A stretch of DNA of 8,730 nucleotides from Porticoccaceae bacterium (GTDB taxonomy: Bacteria > Pseudomonadota > Gammaproteobacteria > Pseudomonadales > Porticoccaceae): NCBI GenBank assembly GCA_003448675.1, contig DLXZ01000136.1, forward strand, positions 391 through 9,120, given 5' to 3'. This document shows, piece after piece, positions 1-6,207 of the stretch; the stretch's first letter is position 1, and each line of letters begins with the position of its first letter. The notes beneath the pieces are model-generated. The model was not told the origin of the DNA, made no database searches, and was given only the letters and a program-made list of their open reading frames with translations. Position numbers and translations under genes: made by a program.

Positions 1-32
1 GCGCCGGCGTCTGAGCCGGGCAGGACAGAGCC

Positions 33-1418
33 ATGCAACAAACGCTGGAAGACTTTTATAAAGTAGTCAGGGCCGCCGGGGTGAATATCTCGCCCTCCGA
101 CAGCATCGAGACCAGCCGCATGGTGCCCCTGGTGGGCTTTCGTAACCGCTCCATCCTGCGCAGCGCTTTCCAGGTCAGTCTGGCCAAATCCCTGCCCGAG
201 CAGGACATCGTCGGCGAATGTTTCGATCAGTTCTTCCGCTTCAAGGCTTTTGATACCATCGAACAACTGGGGCACGAGCAAAAAAATTCTCCCAGCGCCA
301 ATGCCGATGAAGCCATTCCCGTCCCTGGCGACGAGTACAAGGGCGATCAGCCCCTGGCAAAAATGTTGCTCGACCGCGACGCCACAGCCTTGAGCACGGA
401 AATGAAAAAAGCCGCCAGGGAAGTGGGGCTCACCGACATCTGGTTTTTCACCCAGAAAAGCCTCTACACCCAGCAGATCATGCAGAAGATGGGCTTGCGA
501 GATCTGCAAAATGAGATCGCCACGGCCGCCGGTAAGGGTGATTGCCCGGAGGGCCAGGGCCTGGCCGAAGCCCTACGCCAGGGCAAGGATTATCTGGCCG
601 AGCAAGTGCGGGACTTTGTCGAACAGCAACTGTCCATGTACGGTAAAAACGCCGCCCGCAATCTGCGCGAGGAGCACTTGCAGAGCGCCAAACTATCCAA
701 TATCGAGCAACGCGACTTCCACATCATGCACCACCTGGTGCTGAAAATGGCCAAGCGCCTGAGTACCCAGTACTCGAAAAAGAAAAAACGGGAAAATCGC
801 GGCCAGCTGGATTTTCGTAAAACCCTGCGCCACAACGCCGCCTACGGTGGGGTGCTGTTTGAAACCTTCTGGAAAACCAAACAGATCGACAAGCCACGCC
901 TGCTGGTGATGTGTGATGTCAGCGGCTCGGTTCAGGCCTACGCTCGCTTCCTGTTGTTGTTTTTGTACAGCCTTAACGACGTGATGGAACGCATCGACAG
1001 CTATGTCTTCACCGGCAACCTGGTCGATGTAAACGATATTTTCGAGGACTACCCGGTAGAGCAGGCCATCGACGTAATAATGGAGCGCCACGGTATGGGC
1101 GGCTCCGACTACGGCACCACTCTGCTGGATCTCGAAGACCGGTGCATGGACGATATCGACAATAAAACCACCGTGCTGATTCTGGGCGATGCCCGCAATA
1201 ACTTTCTGGCCCCGCGCAGCGAAGTCATGCAGCTGCTACATAACCGGGCCAAGCGCGTCATCTGGCTGAACCCGGAACCGGAAAACTTCTGGAAAACCGG
1301 CGATTCCGTGATGTACAAATACCGCCCCTATTGCCACCTGGCCAGCACCTGCAACACCCTGGAGCACCTCGAGCGCATGCTCGACGACCTGCTTAAGGCT
1401 GCCACGGGCACGGTTTAA
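33..1418 (+). CDS. CoxE-like VWA domain protein
   Basis: This 461-residue cytoplasmic protein has the layout of the CoxE-like von Willebrand factor A family. A helical, charged N-terminal part of about 280 residues ends in a basic stretch (about residues 249-266, lysine/arginine rich, then QLDFRKTLRHN). A C-terminal VWA domain follows. Its metal-ion (MIDAS) site is visible: D295-V-S297-G-S299 after a hydrophobic strand, the GGSDYGTT segment with T362/T363, and a conserved aspartate D386 in LILGDARNN. There is no signal peptide or membrane segment. The ATG is preceded by AGGA at 22-25, spaced 7 bases, which supports this start. Relatives commonly pair with a MoxR-type AAA+ ATPase and act in metal-cofactor insertion or complex remodelling. 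A possible upstream gene could end at the TGA at 12-14, but too little is present to name it. The gene runs opposite to all others here, so a link to urea transport is not implied. Family assignment is firm; cellular role is unknown. Confidence 0.9.
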   Translation: MQQTLEDFYKVVRAAGVNISPSDSIETSRMVPLVGFRNRSILRSAFQVSLAKSLPEQDIVGECFDQFFRFKAFDTIEQLGHEQKNSPSANADEAIPVPGDEYKGDQPLAKMLLDRDATALSTEMKKAAREVGLTDIWFFTQKSLYTQQIMQKMGLRDLQNEIATAAGKGDCPEGQGLAEALRQGKDYLAEQVRDFVEQQLSMYGKNAARNLREEHLQSAKLSNIEQRDFHIMHHLVLKMAKRLSTQYSKKKKRENRGQLDFRKTLRHNAAYGGVLFETFWKTKQIDKPRLLVMCDVSGSVQAYARFLLLFLYSLNDVMERIDSYVFTGNLVDVNDIFEDYPVEQAIDVIMERHGMGGSDYGTTLLDLEDRCMDDIDNKTTVLILGDARNNFLAPRSEVMQLLHNRAKRVIWLNPEPENFWKTGDSVMYKYRPYCHLASTCNTLEHLERMLDDLLKAATGTV

Positions 1419-1443
1419 TAACTCGGTGACACAATAGTCAAAA

Positions 1444-1471
1444 AAAAACGCCGGCATACGCCGGCGTTTTT
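1444..1471. terminator. Bidirectional rho-independent terminator
   Basis: A perfect stem CGCCGGC-ATAC-GCCGGCG (1449-1466) is flanked by an A run (1440-1448) and a T run (1467-1471), so the A/T flanks extend the stem to 12 base pairs with a four-base loop. It sits between the stop of the VWA gene (1418) and the stop of the porin gene (1493), which converge. Transcripts from the right would end in nine U residues and those from the left in five, so it should serve both genes, perhaps better for the porin. Confidence 0.93.
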
Positions 1472-1492
1472 ATAAGTGCTACTCAATAGCCC

Positions 1493-2206
1493 TTACATTT
1501 CAATCGGCAGAGAGTAGGAAACAACAAATTTCACGTCTTCATCAATAGCCCCAGTACAACCCGTATCGTCTTTATCACAGTCCTGTGCGACGACCTTACT
1601 GGCCGTGAAAGACAGATTGTCGTTGAAAGCGTATGACAGATCCACGTGAGTCATATCGTCATTAGCACCGGCTGGCGCTTCAATGTCATGATAGCCGATG
1701 GTCGCGCTGAATTTGCCGACACCACCGCTGAGAGTGTAGTACTCATAGCCACTCCCTCCGGCAACATTGTCATAATAGGAAAAGCTGAAGTCGCCATAAC
1801 CCAGAGTAACGATGACTTCACTCAACTCGCCAGTCGTGTCATCGGAAATGTCGAAACCTTTTCCAGCAATACCGTCATCTGAGTAGTTGTAGTTCCACAG
1901 GCTCACGTCGTAGAAAAAATCTCCGGCTTCGCCACCGTAACCAACAAAATAGTCGTACTCATTACCAAGGGCATCATCACCACTGCTGACCCAGAGACCC
2001 GCGTAGGCGCCGCCAACGCTATAGATGAGATCACCGGAAACCGCAGCACTGCCATCTCCAAGATCAATGCCACGCCACAGATACATATTGGCAACCGCAG
2101 CCGATGCTGAAACTTCCGCAACCGCTGGGTTAGATAAAACTACCGCGCCAGTAATGGCCAAGGCCGCTACACCAGCACGCGCTACGCTAGATTTCTTTAA
2201 CAACAT
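1493..2206 (-). CDS. TorF-family putative outer-membrane porin
   Basis: This is a 237-residue exported protein of the TorF-like putative porin family (formerly a conserved hypothetical family of proteobacterial outer-membrane proteins). Residues 1-30 form a signal peptide: basic LLKKSSVAR, a hydrophobic core, and an AVA cleavage site before E31. The mature part starts with the family-typical NMYLWRGIDLGDG segment and continues with alternating short strands rich in Tyr, Phe and Gly, separated by acidic Asp/Gly loops, as expected for a small beta-barrel of about 207 residues. Two cysteines in the acidic DCDKDDTGC loop near the C-terminus could form a disulfide. The C-terminal strand is FVVSYSLPIEM, which lacks the classic terminal aromatic residue. 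The ATG has a good ribosome site, AGAGGG spaced 7 bases. The gene has its own regulatory region (see the NtrC box and sigma-54 element) and ends at the shared terminator. Relatives are often found near nitrogen-uptake genes, which fits the urt genes here. Substrate is inferred, not shown. Confidence 0.88.
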   Translation of the reverse strand: MLLKKSSVARAGVAALAITGAVVLSNPAVAEVSASAAVANMYLWRGIDLGDGSAAVSGDLIYSVGGAYAGLWVSSGDDALGNEYDYFVGYGGEAGDFFYDVSLWNYNYSDDGIAGKGFDISDDTTGELSEVIVTLGYGDFSFSYYDNVAGGSGYEYYTLSGGVGKFSATIGYHDIEAPAGANDDMTHVDLSYAFNDNLSFTASKVVAQDCDKDDTGCTGAIDEDVKFVVSYSLPIEM

Positions 2207-2234
2207 AATTTTTCCCTCTGCTTATCAAATGAAT

Positions 2235-2267
2235 GTTAAGGGGAGGTTATAAATCCGCACCCTTAAC
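2235..2267. repeat. 8-bp perfect inverted repeat in porin leader
   Basis: GTTAAGGG (2235-2242) and its exact reverse complement CCCTTAAC (2260-2267) are separated by 17 bases. The right arm overlaps the transcription start predicted from the sigma-54 element (about 2264), and the arms bracket a possible sigma-70 -10 hexamer. It could be an operator for a regulator. Alternatively, if transcription starts slightly upstream, it could be a hairpin at the 5' end of the porin mRNA. Which of these applies cannot be told from sequence. Confidence 0.45.
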
Positions 2268-2275
2268 AAGGACAA
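2246..2275 (-). promoter_or_regulatory. Possible sigma-70 promoter for porin
   Basis: On the minus strand, TTGTCC (2270-2275) and TATAAC (2246-2251) are spaced by 18 bases, matching 4 of 6 and 5 of 6 consensus positions. It overlaps the sigma-54 element at its upstream edge and would give a leader of about 33 bases. It may supply a basal level of porin, or be a chance match in an AT-rich stretch. Confidence 0.3.
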
Positions 2276-2290
2276 GCATAACCTATGCCA
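2275..2290 (-). promoter_or_regulatory. Sigma-54 (RpoN) -24/-12 promoter for porin
   Basis: The minus strand reads TGGCATAGGTTATGCT against the sigma-54 consensus TGGCACG-N4-TTGCW. The essential GG and GC dinucleotides are present with exactly 10 bases between them, and about 9 of 12 defined positions match. The predicted start is near 2264, leaving a 58-base leader before the porin ATG. Support comes from the NtrC-type dyad about 138 bases upstream of that start, the distance typical of enhancer-activated promoters. A caveat is that the element contains a small dyad (GCATA-ACC-TATGC, 2276-2288), which could instead be a repressor or activator site. Confidence 0.7.
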
Positions 2291-2393
2291 TGCTGTAAAA
2301 GAACGAGGCTAACGATAATTTATATTCATAAAAACTATGTTTAACAGAAAAATAAAGCCGAATCTTGATAAGTCACTTTAACTCCAACCTGCG

Positions 2394-2410
2394 CGCACCA
2401 ATGCGGTGCA
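2394..2410. promoter_or_regulatory. NtrC enhancer-binding site
   Basis: On the minus strand, TGCACCGCATTGGTGCG contains the perfect dyad GCACC-N5-GGTGC (2395-2409). It closely matches the known NtrC sites of enteric glnA (consensus TGCACY-N5-GGTGCA). Its centre (2402) is about 138 bases upstream of the start predicted from the sigma-54 element, close to the position of the distal glnA site. The roughly 100 bases between site and promoter are AT-rich, which would favour looping, but I found no convincing second NtrC site or IHF consensus. The site lies just past the stop of the glycine-rich gene. Confidence 0.75.
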
Positions 2411-2423
2411 GTCAAAACACTTC

Positions 2424-3416
2424 CTACTCAGAAATGTGCCTTTCCAGTGCATCCAGGCGTTTAAGAATCTCTATCTGATTTTGCCTCAACGTTTCCAGGT
2501 CCGCCGTTGCAGCCGGCGTGCGGGATTTACTTAACGCCGGCATAACGTGTTGTCGTTGCATTAGCTCGTCAATTCGTCGATTTAAGTCACGATCAATCTG
2601 AGCTTGGCCTTTGACACCATTTCGTCCTTTTTTGCCGTCCCGTCCACGCTTACCTTCATCCCCTCCGGGCACCCATTTTTTGTTACCGGTCAATGTTCTC
2701 ATGTGGATGTAGTGGCCACCCGCGCCTTCACCACCCTCACCACCGTGCCCTGACTCACCGCCGGGACCACCACCATTGATCACCTTGATTCTTTTGGTGA
2801 CGCTGGCGCCAAGGCCACTCTCTGGCAGCAGAGTGTAATAAACGCGAACATTTCCGCCGTTGCCGCCATCGCCACCGTCACCGCCGTCACCGCCATCGCC
2901 GCCAGAAGCCCCTGGACACTTATCGGCATCCCCACCTTTTTGCCCATGCCCACCTTTTCCACCAGGCCCACCGGCGCCACCGGTAACATCAACCGTTAGA
3001 GAATCCAACTGTTCCAGACTCAGGGTTAAAACCAGCGATGCACCATCCTGGCCCACGCCACCATGGCTCGCCGGCTCACCTCCCCGGCCTTTTTTGCATA
3101 CTGCCGCCTGACCAGCAACCGATTTGCCATCAGCGCCCTGTTGCCCGACACCTCCACGGCCAATAATTTTCACATTTTTGCCAATGCGGGCACGGTGTGC
3201 TTCGAGATGCCAGCGAGCACCCGAACCACTGAGCAGCAGCGTTGCCCCATTTTCGAGCACCAACTCATCGAATACATAATCCCGCTGCGCTCCGCTGAGC
3301 GTCCGGGACTCGCCGGCCTTAACATGCAAGCGCTCCGCCGACAAAACTGGAACCGAGGCGAGACACAATAAAAGTCCCAATAAACCTGGACGATTAACTC
3401 TGGGCAAGTATTTCAT
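2424..3416 (-). CDS. Secreted glycine-rich collagen-like protein
   Basis: I do not recognise a named family. The 330-residue protein starts with a signal peptide (basic KYLPRVNR, hydrophobic GLLGLLLCLASVPVL, likely cleavage after VLSA at residue 27). The cysteine at 18 lacks a proper lipobox. Residues 28-85 look like beta strands (VFDELVLENGATLLLSG). Residues about 86-271 are glycine-rich with Gly-Gly-X and some Gly-X-Y triplets, including six tandem GGD/GGN units at 172-189 and a later basic GKRGRDGKKGRNG stretch. The last 59 residues form two short helices with heptad-like leucines, a possible oligomerising coil. The frame is also open to a GTG at 3479, but that start has no ribosome site, whereas the ATG at 3416 places the signal peptide correctly and has GGA 8 bases upstream. 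It lies 177 bases downstream of urtE on the same strand. A structural or surface role is plausible; function is unknown. Confidence 0.8.
   Translation of the reverse strand: MKYLPRVNRPGLLGLLLCLASVPVLSAERLHVKAGESRTLSGAQRDYVFDELVLENGATLLLSGSGARWHLEAHRARIGKNVKIIGRGGVGQQGADGKSVAGQAAVCKKGRGGEPASHGGVGQDGASLVLTLSLEQLDSLTVDVTGGAGGPGGKGGHGQKGGDADKCPGASGGDGGDGGDGGDGGNGGNVRVYYTLLPESGLGASVTKRIKVINGGGPGGESGHGGEGGEGAGGHYIHMRTLTGNKKWVPGGDEGKRGRDGKKGRNGVKGQAQIDRDLNRRIDELMQRQHVMPALSKSRTPAATADLETLRQNQIEILKRLDALERHISE
2850..2903 (-). repeat. 9-bp tandem repeat encoding GGD/GGN units
   Basis: Six consecutive copies of an imperfect 9-base unit encode Gly-Gly-Asp (four copies) and then Gly-Gly-Asn (two copies) inside the glycine-rich protein. 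The third codon positions vary between copies (GGC/GGT/GGA, GAT/GAC), so the protein repeat is conserved better than the DNA. It is a candidate site for in-frame length variation by slippage. Confidence 0.8.
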
Positions 3417-3532
3417 AAGAGAATTCCACTTGGTAAACCAACAATTCAGCGCTTTCAACAATCGACTGCCAACTGCCACGAAAGGGCGCCAACAGGTGGA
3501 GCCACTGGGTCAGGTAACAGAAACGGGGAGGC

Positions 3533-3561
3533 ATACTAGACACTCGAGACAAAGGGAGCAA
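3533..3561 (-). promoter_or_regulatory. Weak candidate promoter for glycine-rich gene
   Basis: On the minus strand, TTGCTC (3556-3561) and TAGTAT (3533-3538) are spaced 17 bases, a weak sigma-70-like pair lying between urtE and the glycine-rich gene. I see no convincing terminator in the 177 bases between the two genes, so read-through from the urt operon is an equally good explanation for expression of the downstream gene. Confidence 0.25.
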
Positions 3562-3593
3562 TGGTGAATCAAATAGAAAATCCCTTAGCCACT

Positions 3594-4289
3594 TTAAACC
3601 GCGATATATCGACGCACTTCGGCCTCTTCCATCTCGGCGCCCAGGCCGGAAAGCACTATCTCTCCGCGATCCATGACAACATAGTTATCGGCCAGATCCC
3701 GTGCAAATTCAAAATACTGTTCAACCAGCAGAATCGCCATATCGCCCCGATCCCTGAGCAGACTGATGACATTCTGGATATCTTTAATGATTGATGGCTG
3801 GATACCCTCGGTAGGCTCATCCAGTATCAGCAGTTTCGGGCGCGTCACTAGCGCCCGACCGATAGCCAGCTGCTGCTGTTGACCGCCTGACAAATCACCG
3901 CCGCGCCGACGCAGCATCTGCTTGAGCACGGGAAACAAATCGAAAATCTCTTCGGGAATGGTCCGCTGATTGCGCGGTAACACCGAAAACCCGGTTTTCA
4001 GGTTTTCCAGCACGGTTAGCTGGGAAAACACGTCCCTACCCTGGGGCACATAGGCAATACCGAGCTTTGCCCGTTCGTGACAGGCCAGACCGCGTATATC
4101 CTTCCCCTCCCAGGCCACCTCACCAGCGCGAACCGCTTGCTGACCGGCAACGGCCCGCATCAACGTGGTTTTACCCACACCATTGCGTCCCATAACACAG
4201 GTGACTCGGCCCTTGTCCGCACTCAGGGATACCTTTTTCAGCGCCTGACTGGCCCCATAAAACACATCGATATCACGAACTTCCAGCAT
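3594..4289 (-). CDS. urtE: Urea ABC transporter ATPase UrtE
   Basis: This 231-residue LivF-type ATPase is one of the two nucleotide-binding subunits that power urea/short-amide import on the cytoplasmic face of the UrtBC permease. The whole ABC core is visible: Walker A G34-RNGVGKTT42, Q-loop Q83 in YVPQGRDVF, signature LSGGQ (133-137), and Walker B LLILDE (153-158) followed by PTEGIQPSII, a segment characteristic of UrtE. The switch position usually occupied by histidine is glutamine (LLVEQ, Q191), as is normal for LivF/UrtE proteins, so hydrolysis probably depends on pairing with UrtD. Length matches the family. The ATG starts 3 bases after the urtD stop, with GGGG about 9 bases upstream, so it is translated as part of the same message. 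It is the last urt gene of the operon. Confidence 0.97.
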   Translation of the reverse strand: MLEVRDIDVFYGASQALKKVSLSADKGRVTCVMGRNGVGKTTLMRAVAGQQAVRAGEVAWEGKDIRGLACHERAKLGIAYVPQGRDVFSQLTVLENLKTGFSVLPRNQRTIPEEIFDLFPVLKQMLRRRGGDLSGGQQQQLAIGRALVTRPKLLILDEPTEGIQPSIIKDIQNVISLLRDRGDMAILLVEQYFEFARDLADNYVVMDRGEIVLSGLGAEMEEAEVRRYIAV

Positions 4290-4292
4290 GAT

Positions 4293-5051
4293 TCAGCGCC
4301 CCAGATATACCTCAATGACTCGCTCATCCTCCTGCACCCGCGCCAGCGAGCCCTCGGCCAGTTGATGACCCTCGTGCAGGACAGTCACGTGACAATCCAA
4401 TGCCTTGATAAACTCCATATCGTGCTCAACCACTACCACCGAGCGTTCACCACTGATATCGCGCAGCAGACGGGCCGTCAGTTCGGTTTCATGATCGGTC
4501 ATACCGGCAGCAGGCTCATCAACCAACAACAATTCGGGCTCCTGAATGATCAACATACCGATCTCCAGCCATTGTTTTTGCCCATGCGACAATGAACCCG
4601 CAAGATCCACCGTCTTTTCCGCCAGGCCCACAAGATCGAGAATTTCCGTGATTCTCTGCTTTTGTTGCGGCGTCTGTCGGGCAAACAGGGTGCTGAACAC
4701 GCGCCTGTCTCCGGCCATGGCCAGATAGAGATTCTCCTCGACTCGCAGGCTTTCAATCACCGTCGGCTTTTGAAACTTGCGACCAATACCGAGGTTGGCG
4801 ATCTCGGCTTCGTCGTACTGAGTCAAATCAATGCTGTCCCGAAAAAACACCTCACCGGTATCGGGACGCAGCTTGCCGGTGATAACATCCATCATGGTGG
4901 TTTTACCGGCGCCATTAGGTCCGATGATTGCCCGCAGTTCTCCGGGCGCAACTACCAACGACAGGGCATTTAGCGCTTTAAAACCATCGAAGGACACCGT
5001 GACACCATCCATATAAAGGATATTGGTCGGTATATGAATGCCGCCTTCCAT
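4293..5051 (-). CDS. urtD: Urea ABC transporter ATPase UrtD
   Basis: This 252-residue LivG-type ATPase is the partner of UrtE. Visible motifs are Walker A G44-PNGAGKTT52, Q-loop Q94 in GRKFQKPTV, the UrtD-specific signature LSHGQKQWLEIG (154-165) with His in place of the usual second Gly, Walker B LLLVDE (174-179) followed by PAAGMTD, and the switch histidine H210 in VVVEHD. The two ATP sites of the UrtD/UrtE pair would therefore differ: UrtD keeps the histidine and UrtE carries glutamine. Its ATG overlaps the urtC stop by one base (TGATG), a translational-coupling arrangement, and a strong ribosome site (GGAGGAG) lies within the end of urtC. Another Met occurs at residue 14, but the first ATG is better supported by this spacing. 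Length fits the family. Confidence 0.97.
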   Translation of the reverse strand: MEGGIHIPTNILYMDGVTVSFDGFKALNALSLVVAPGELRAIIGPNGAGKTTMMDVITGKLRPDTGEVFFRDSIDLTQYDEAEIANLGIGRKFQKPTVIESLRVEENLYLAMAGDRRVFSTLFARQTPQQKQRITEILDLVGLAEKTVDLAGSLSHGQKQWLEIGMLIIQEPELLLVDEPAAGMTDHETELTARLLRDISGERSVVVVEHDMEFIKALDCHVTVLHEGHQLAEGSLARVQEDERVIEVYLGR

Positions 5052-6202
5052 CAGGCCTTCTCCTCCGCCATAGGCGTTTGCTCGTCCTCTTGCTTTAACC
5101 GGCCCTCGGCCAAGCTCTTTTTAAGGGAATGGAACAAACCCACGACACCACGCGGCAAAAACAGGGTGGACACCACAAACAGACCACCCAGCATGAACAG
5201 CCAGATCTCGGGAAACGCCCCGGTAAAAAAGGTCTTGCCGTAATTGACAAGAATCGCACCTATCACCGCACCGTAAAGAAAACCGCGACCACCCACGGCT
5301 ACCCAGATAATAATTTCGATGGAAACAATCGGGGCGAACTCACCGGGATTGATAATACCCACCTGGGGCACGTAGAAAGCACCAGCTACCCCGGCCATCA
5401 TTGCACTCAGCACGAACACAAACAGCTTGTAGTGCTCGACACGGTAACCGATAAAGCGGGTGCGGCTTTCGGCATCCCGGACGGATATCAAGACCCTGCC
5501 GAGCTTTGAATCCACCACGTAGCGGCAAAGCAGATAGCCCGCAATCAAGGCGATACCCGAACCAATAAACAGGGCGTTTTTGGTACCGTCCGATTGCAGG
5601 CTGAAGCCGAGAATATCCTTGAAATCCGTTAGGCCGTTATTGCCGCCAAAACCCATGTCATTGCGAAAGAAAGCCAGCATCATCGCGTAGGTCAGAGCCT
5701 GGGTGATAATGGAAAAATACACACCCGTCACCCGCGACCGAAAAGCCAGCCAGCCAAAAACAAAAGCCAACACACCGGGGGCGAGCAGTACCATCAGCAG
5801 CGCGAAGGGAAAACTGTCAAAACCGTACCAGTACCATGGCAACTCGGTCCAGTTCAGAAACACCATGAAATCCGGCAACTCGGGATGGCCATAGACACCT
5901 CGATCACCAATCTGGCGCATCATATACATGCCCATGGCGTAACCACCCAGGGCAAAAAAAGCGCCGTGGCCCAGGCTCAAAATGCCGGCATAACCCCAAA
6001 TCAAATCCACCGCCAAAGCCAGCAGGGCAAAGCACAGGTATTTCCCTAGCAGGCTCACGGTATAGGTGGAAATATGCAGTGGCGATTCCGGTGGCACGGC
6101 GAGATTCAAAATCGGCACCACGACAATGGTCAGCGTCACCAGGGCAATCAGCCAGGCGCCGCCCCGGTCCTGAAGATAGTTTCGCTCAGATGCAAATGAC
6201 AT
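5051..6202 (-). CDS. urtC: Urea ABC transporter permease UrtC
   Basis: This LivM-type inner-membrane permease of 383 residues forms the channel with UrtB. It opens with a short cytoplasmic tail and then many hydrophobic segments. The LivM hallmark LSLGHGAFFALGGYAMG lies at residues 75-91, and the loop that contacts the ATPases is likely around VRDAESRTRFIGYRVEHYK. The C-terminus is charged (QEDEQTPMAEEKA). I chose the ATG at 6202: GAGGA stands 9 bases upstream of it. The frame extends to a TTG at 6211 that would overlap the urtB stop by four bases, but that codon directly abuts the same GAGGA and leaves no proper spacing. With the ATG start the gene follows urtB after 5 bases and overlaps urtD by one base, so it sits firmly within the operon. 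Confidence 0.95.
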   Translation of the reverse strand: MSFASERNYLQDRGGAWLIALVTLTIVVVPILNLAVPPESPLHISTYTVSLLGKYLCFALLALAVDLIWGYAGILSLGHGAFFALGGYAMGMYMMRQIGDRGVYGHPELPDFMVFLNWTELPWYWYGFDSFPFALLMVLLAPGVLAFVFGWLAFRSRVTGVYFSIITQALTYAMMLAFFRNDMGFGGNNGLTDFKDILGFSLQSDGTKNALFIGSGIALIAGYLLCRYVVDSKLGRVLISVRDAESRTRFIGYRVEHYKLFVFVLSAMMAGVAGAFYVPQVGIINPGEFAPIVSIEIIIWVAVGGRGFLYGAVIGAILVNYGKTFFTGAFPEIWLFMLGGLFVVSTLFLPRGVVGLFHSLKKSLAEGRLKQEDEQTPMAEEKA

Positions 6203-6207
6203 ACTGA

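Noticed and set aside
693..1091. 132-codon minus-strand open frame inside the VWA gene
   Set aside because: It overlaps the well-supported VWA domain coding sequence and has no start signal or family features.
2364..2380. Search for a second NtrC site or IHF site between the NtrC box and the sigma-54 element
   Set aside because: The minus strand has TATCAA near here, but the second half of the IHF consensus is missing, and no further GCAC/GTGC dyad is present.
2860..3371. Plus-strand proline-rich open frames opposite the glycine-rich gene
   Set aside because: Proline-rich reading is the expected antisense image of Gly-Gly-X codons. No ribosome site or family resemblance.
3417..3479. Upstream GTG start that would add 21 residues to the glycine-rich protein
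   Set aside because: No ribosome site precedes it, and the added residues would bury the signal peptide inside the protein. The ATG at 3416 is preferred.
4077..4595. 172-codon plus-strand open frame across the urtD/urtE junction
   Set aside because: It lies antisense to two certain genes with clear ABC motifs, has no recognisable domain, and spans the gene boundary.
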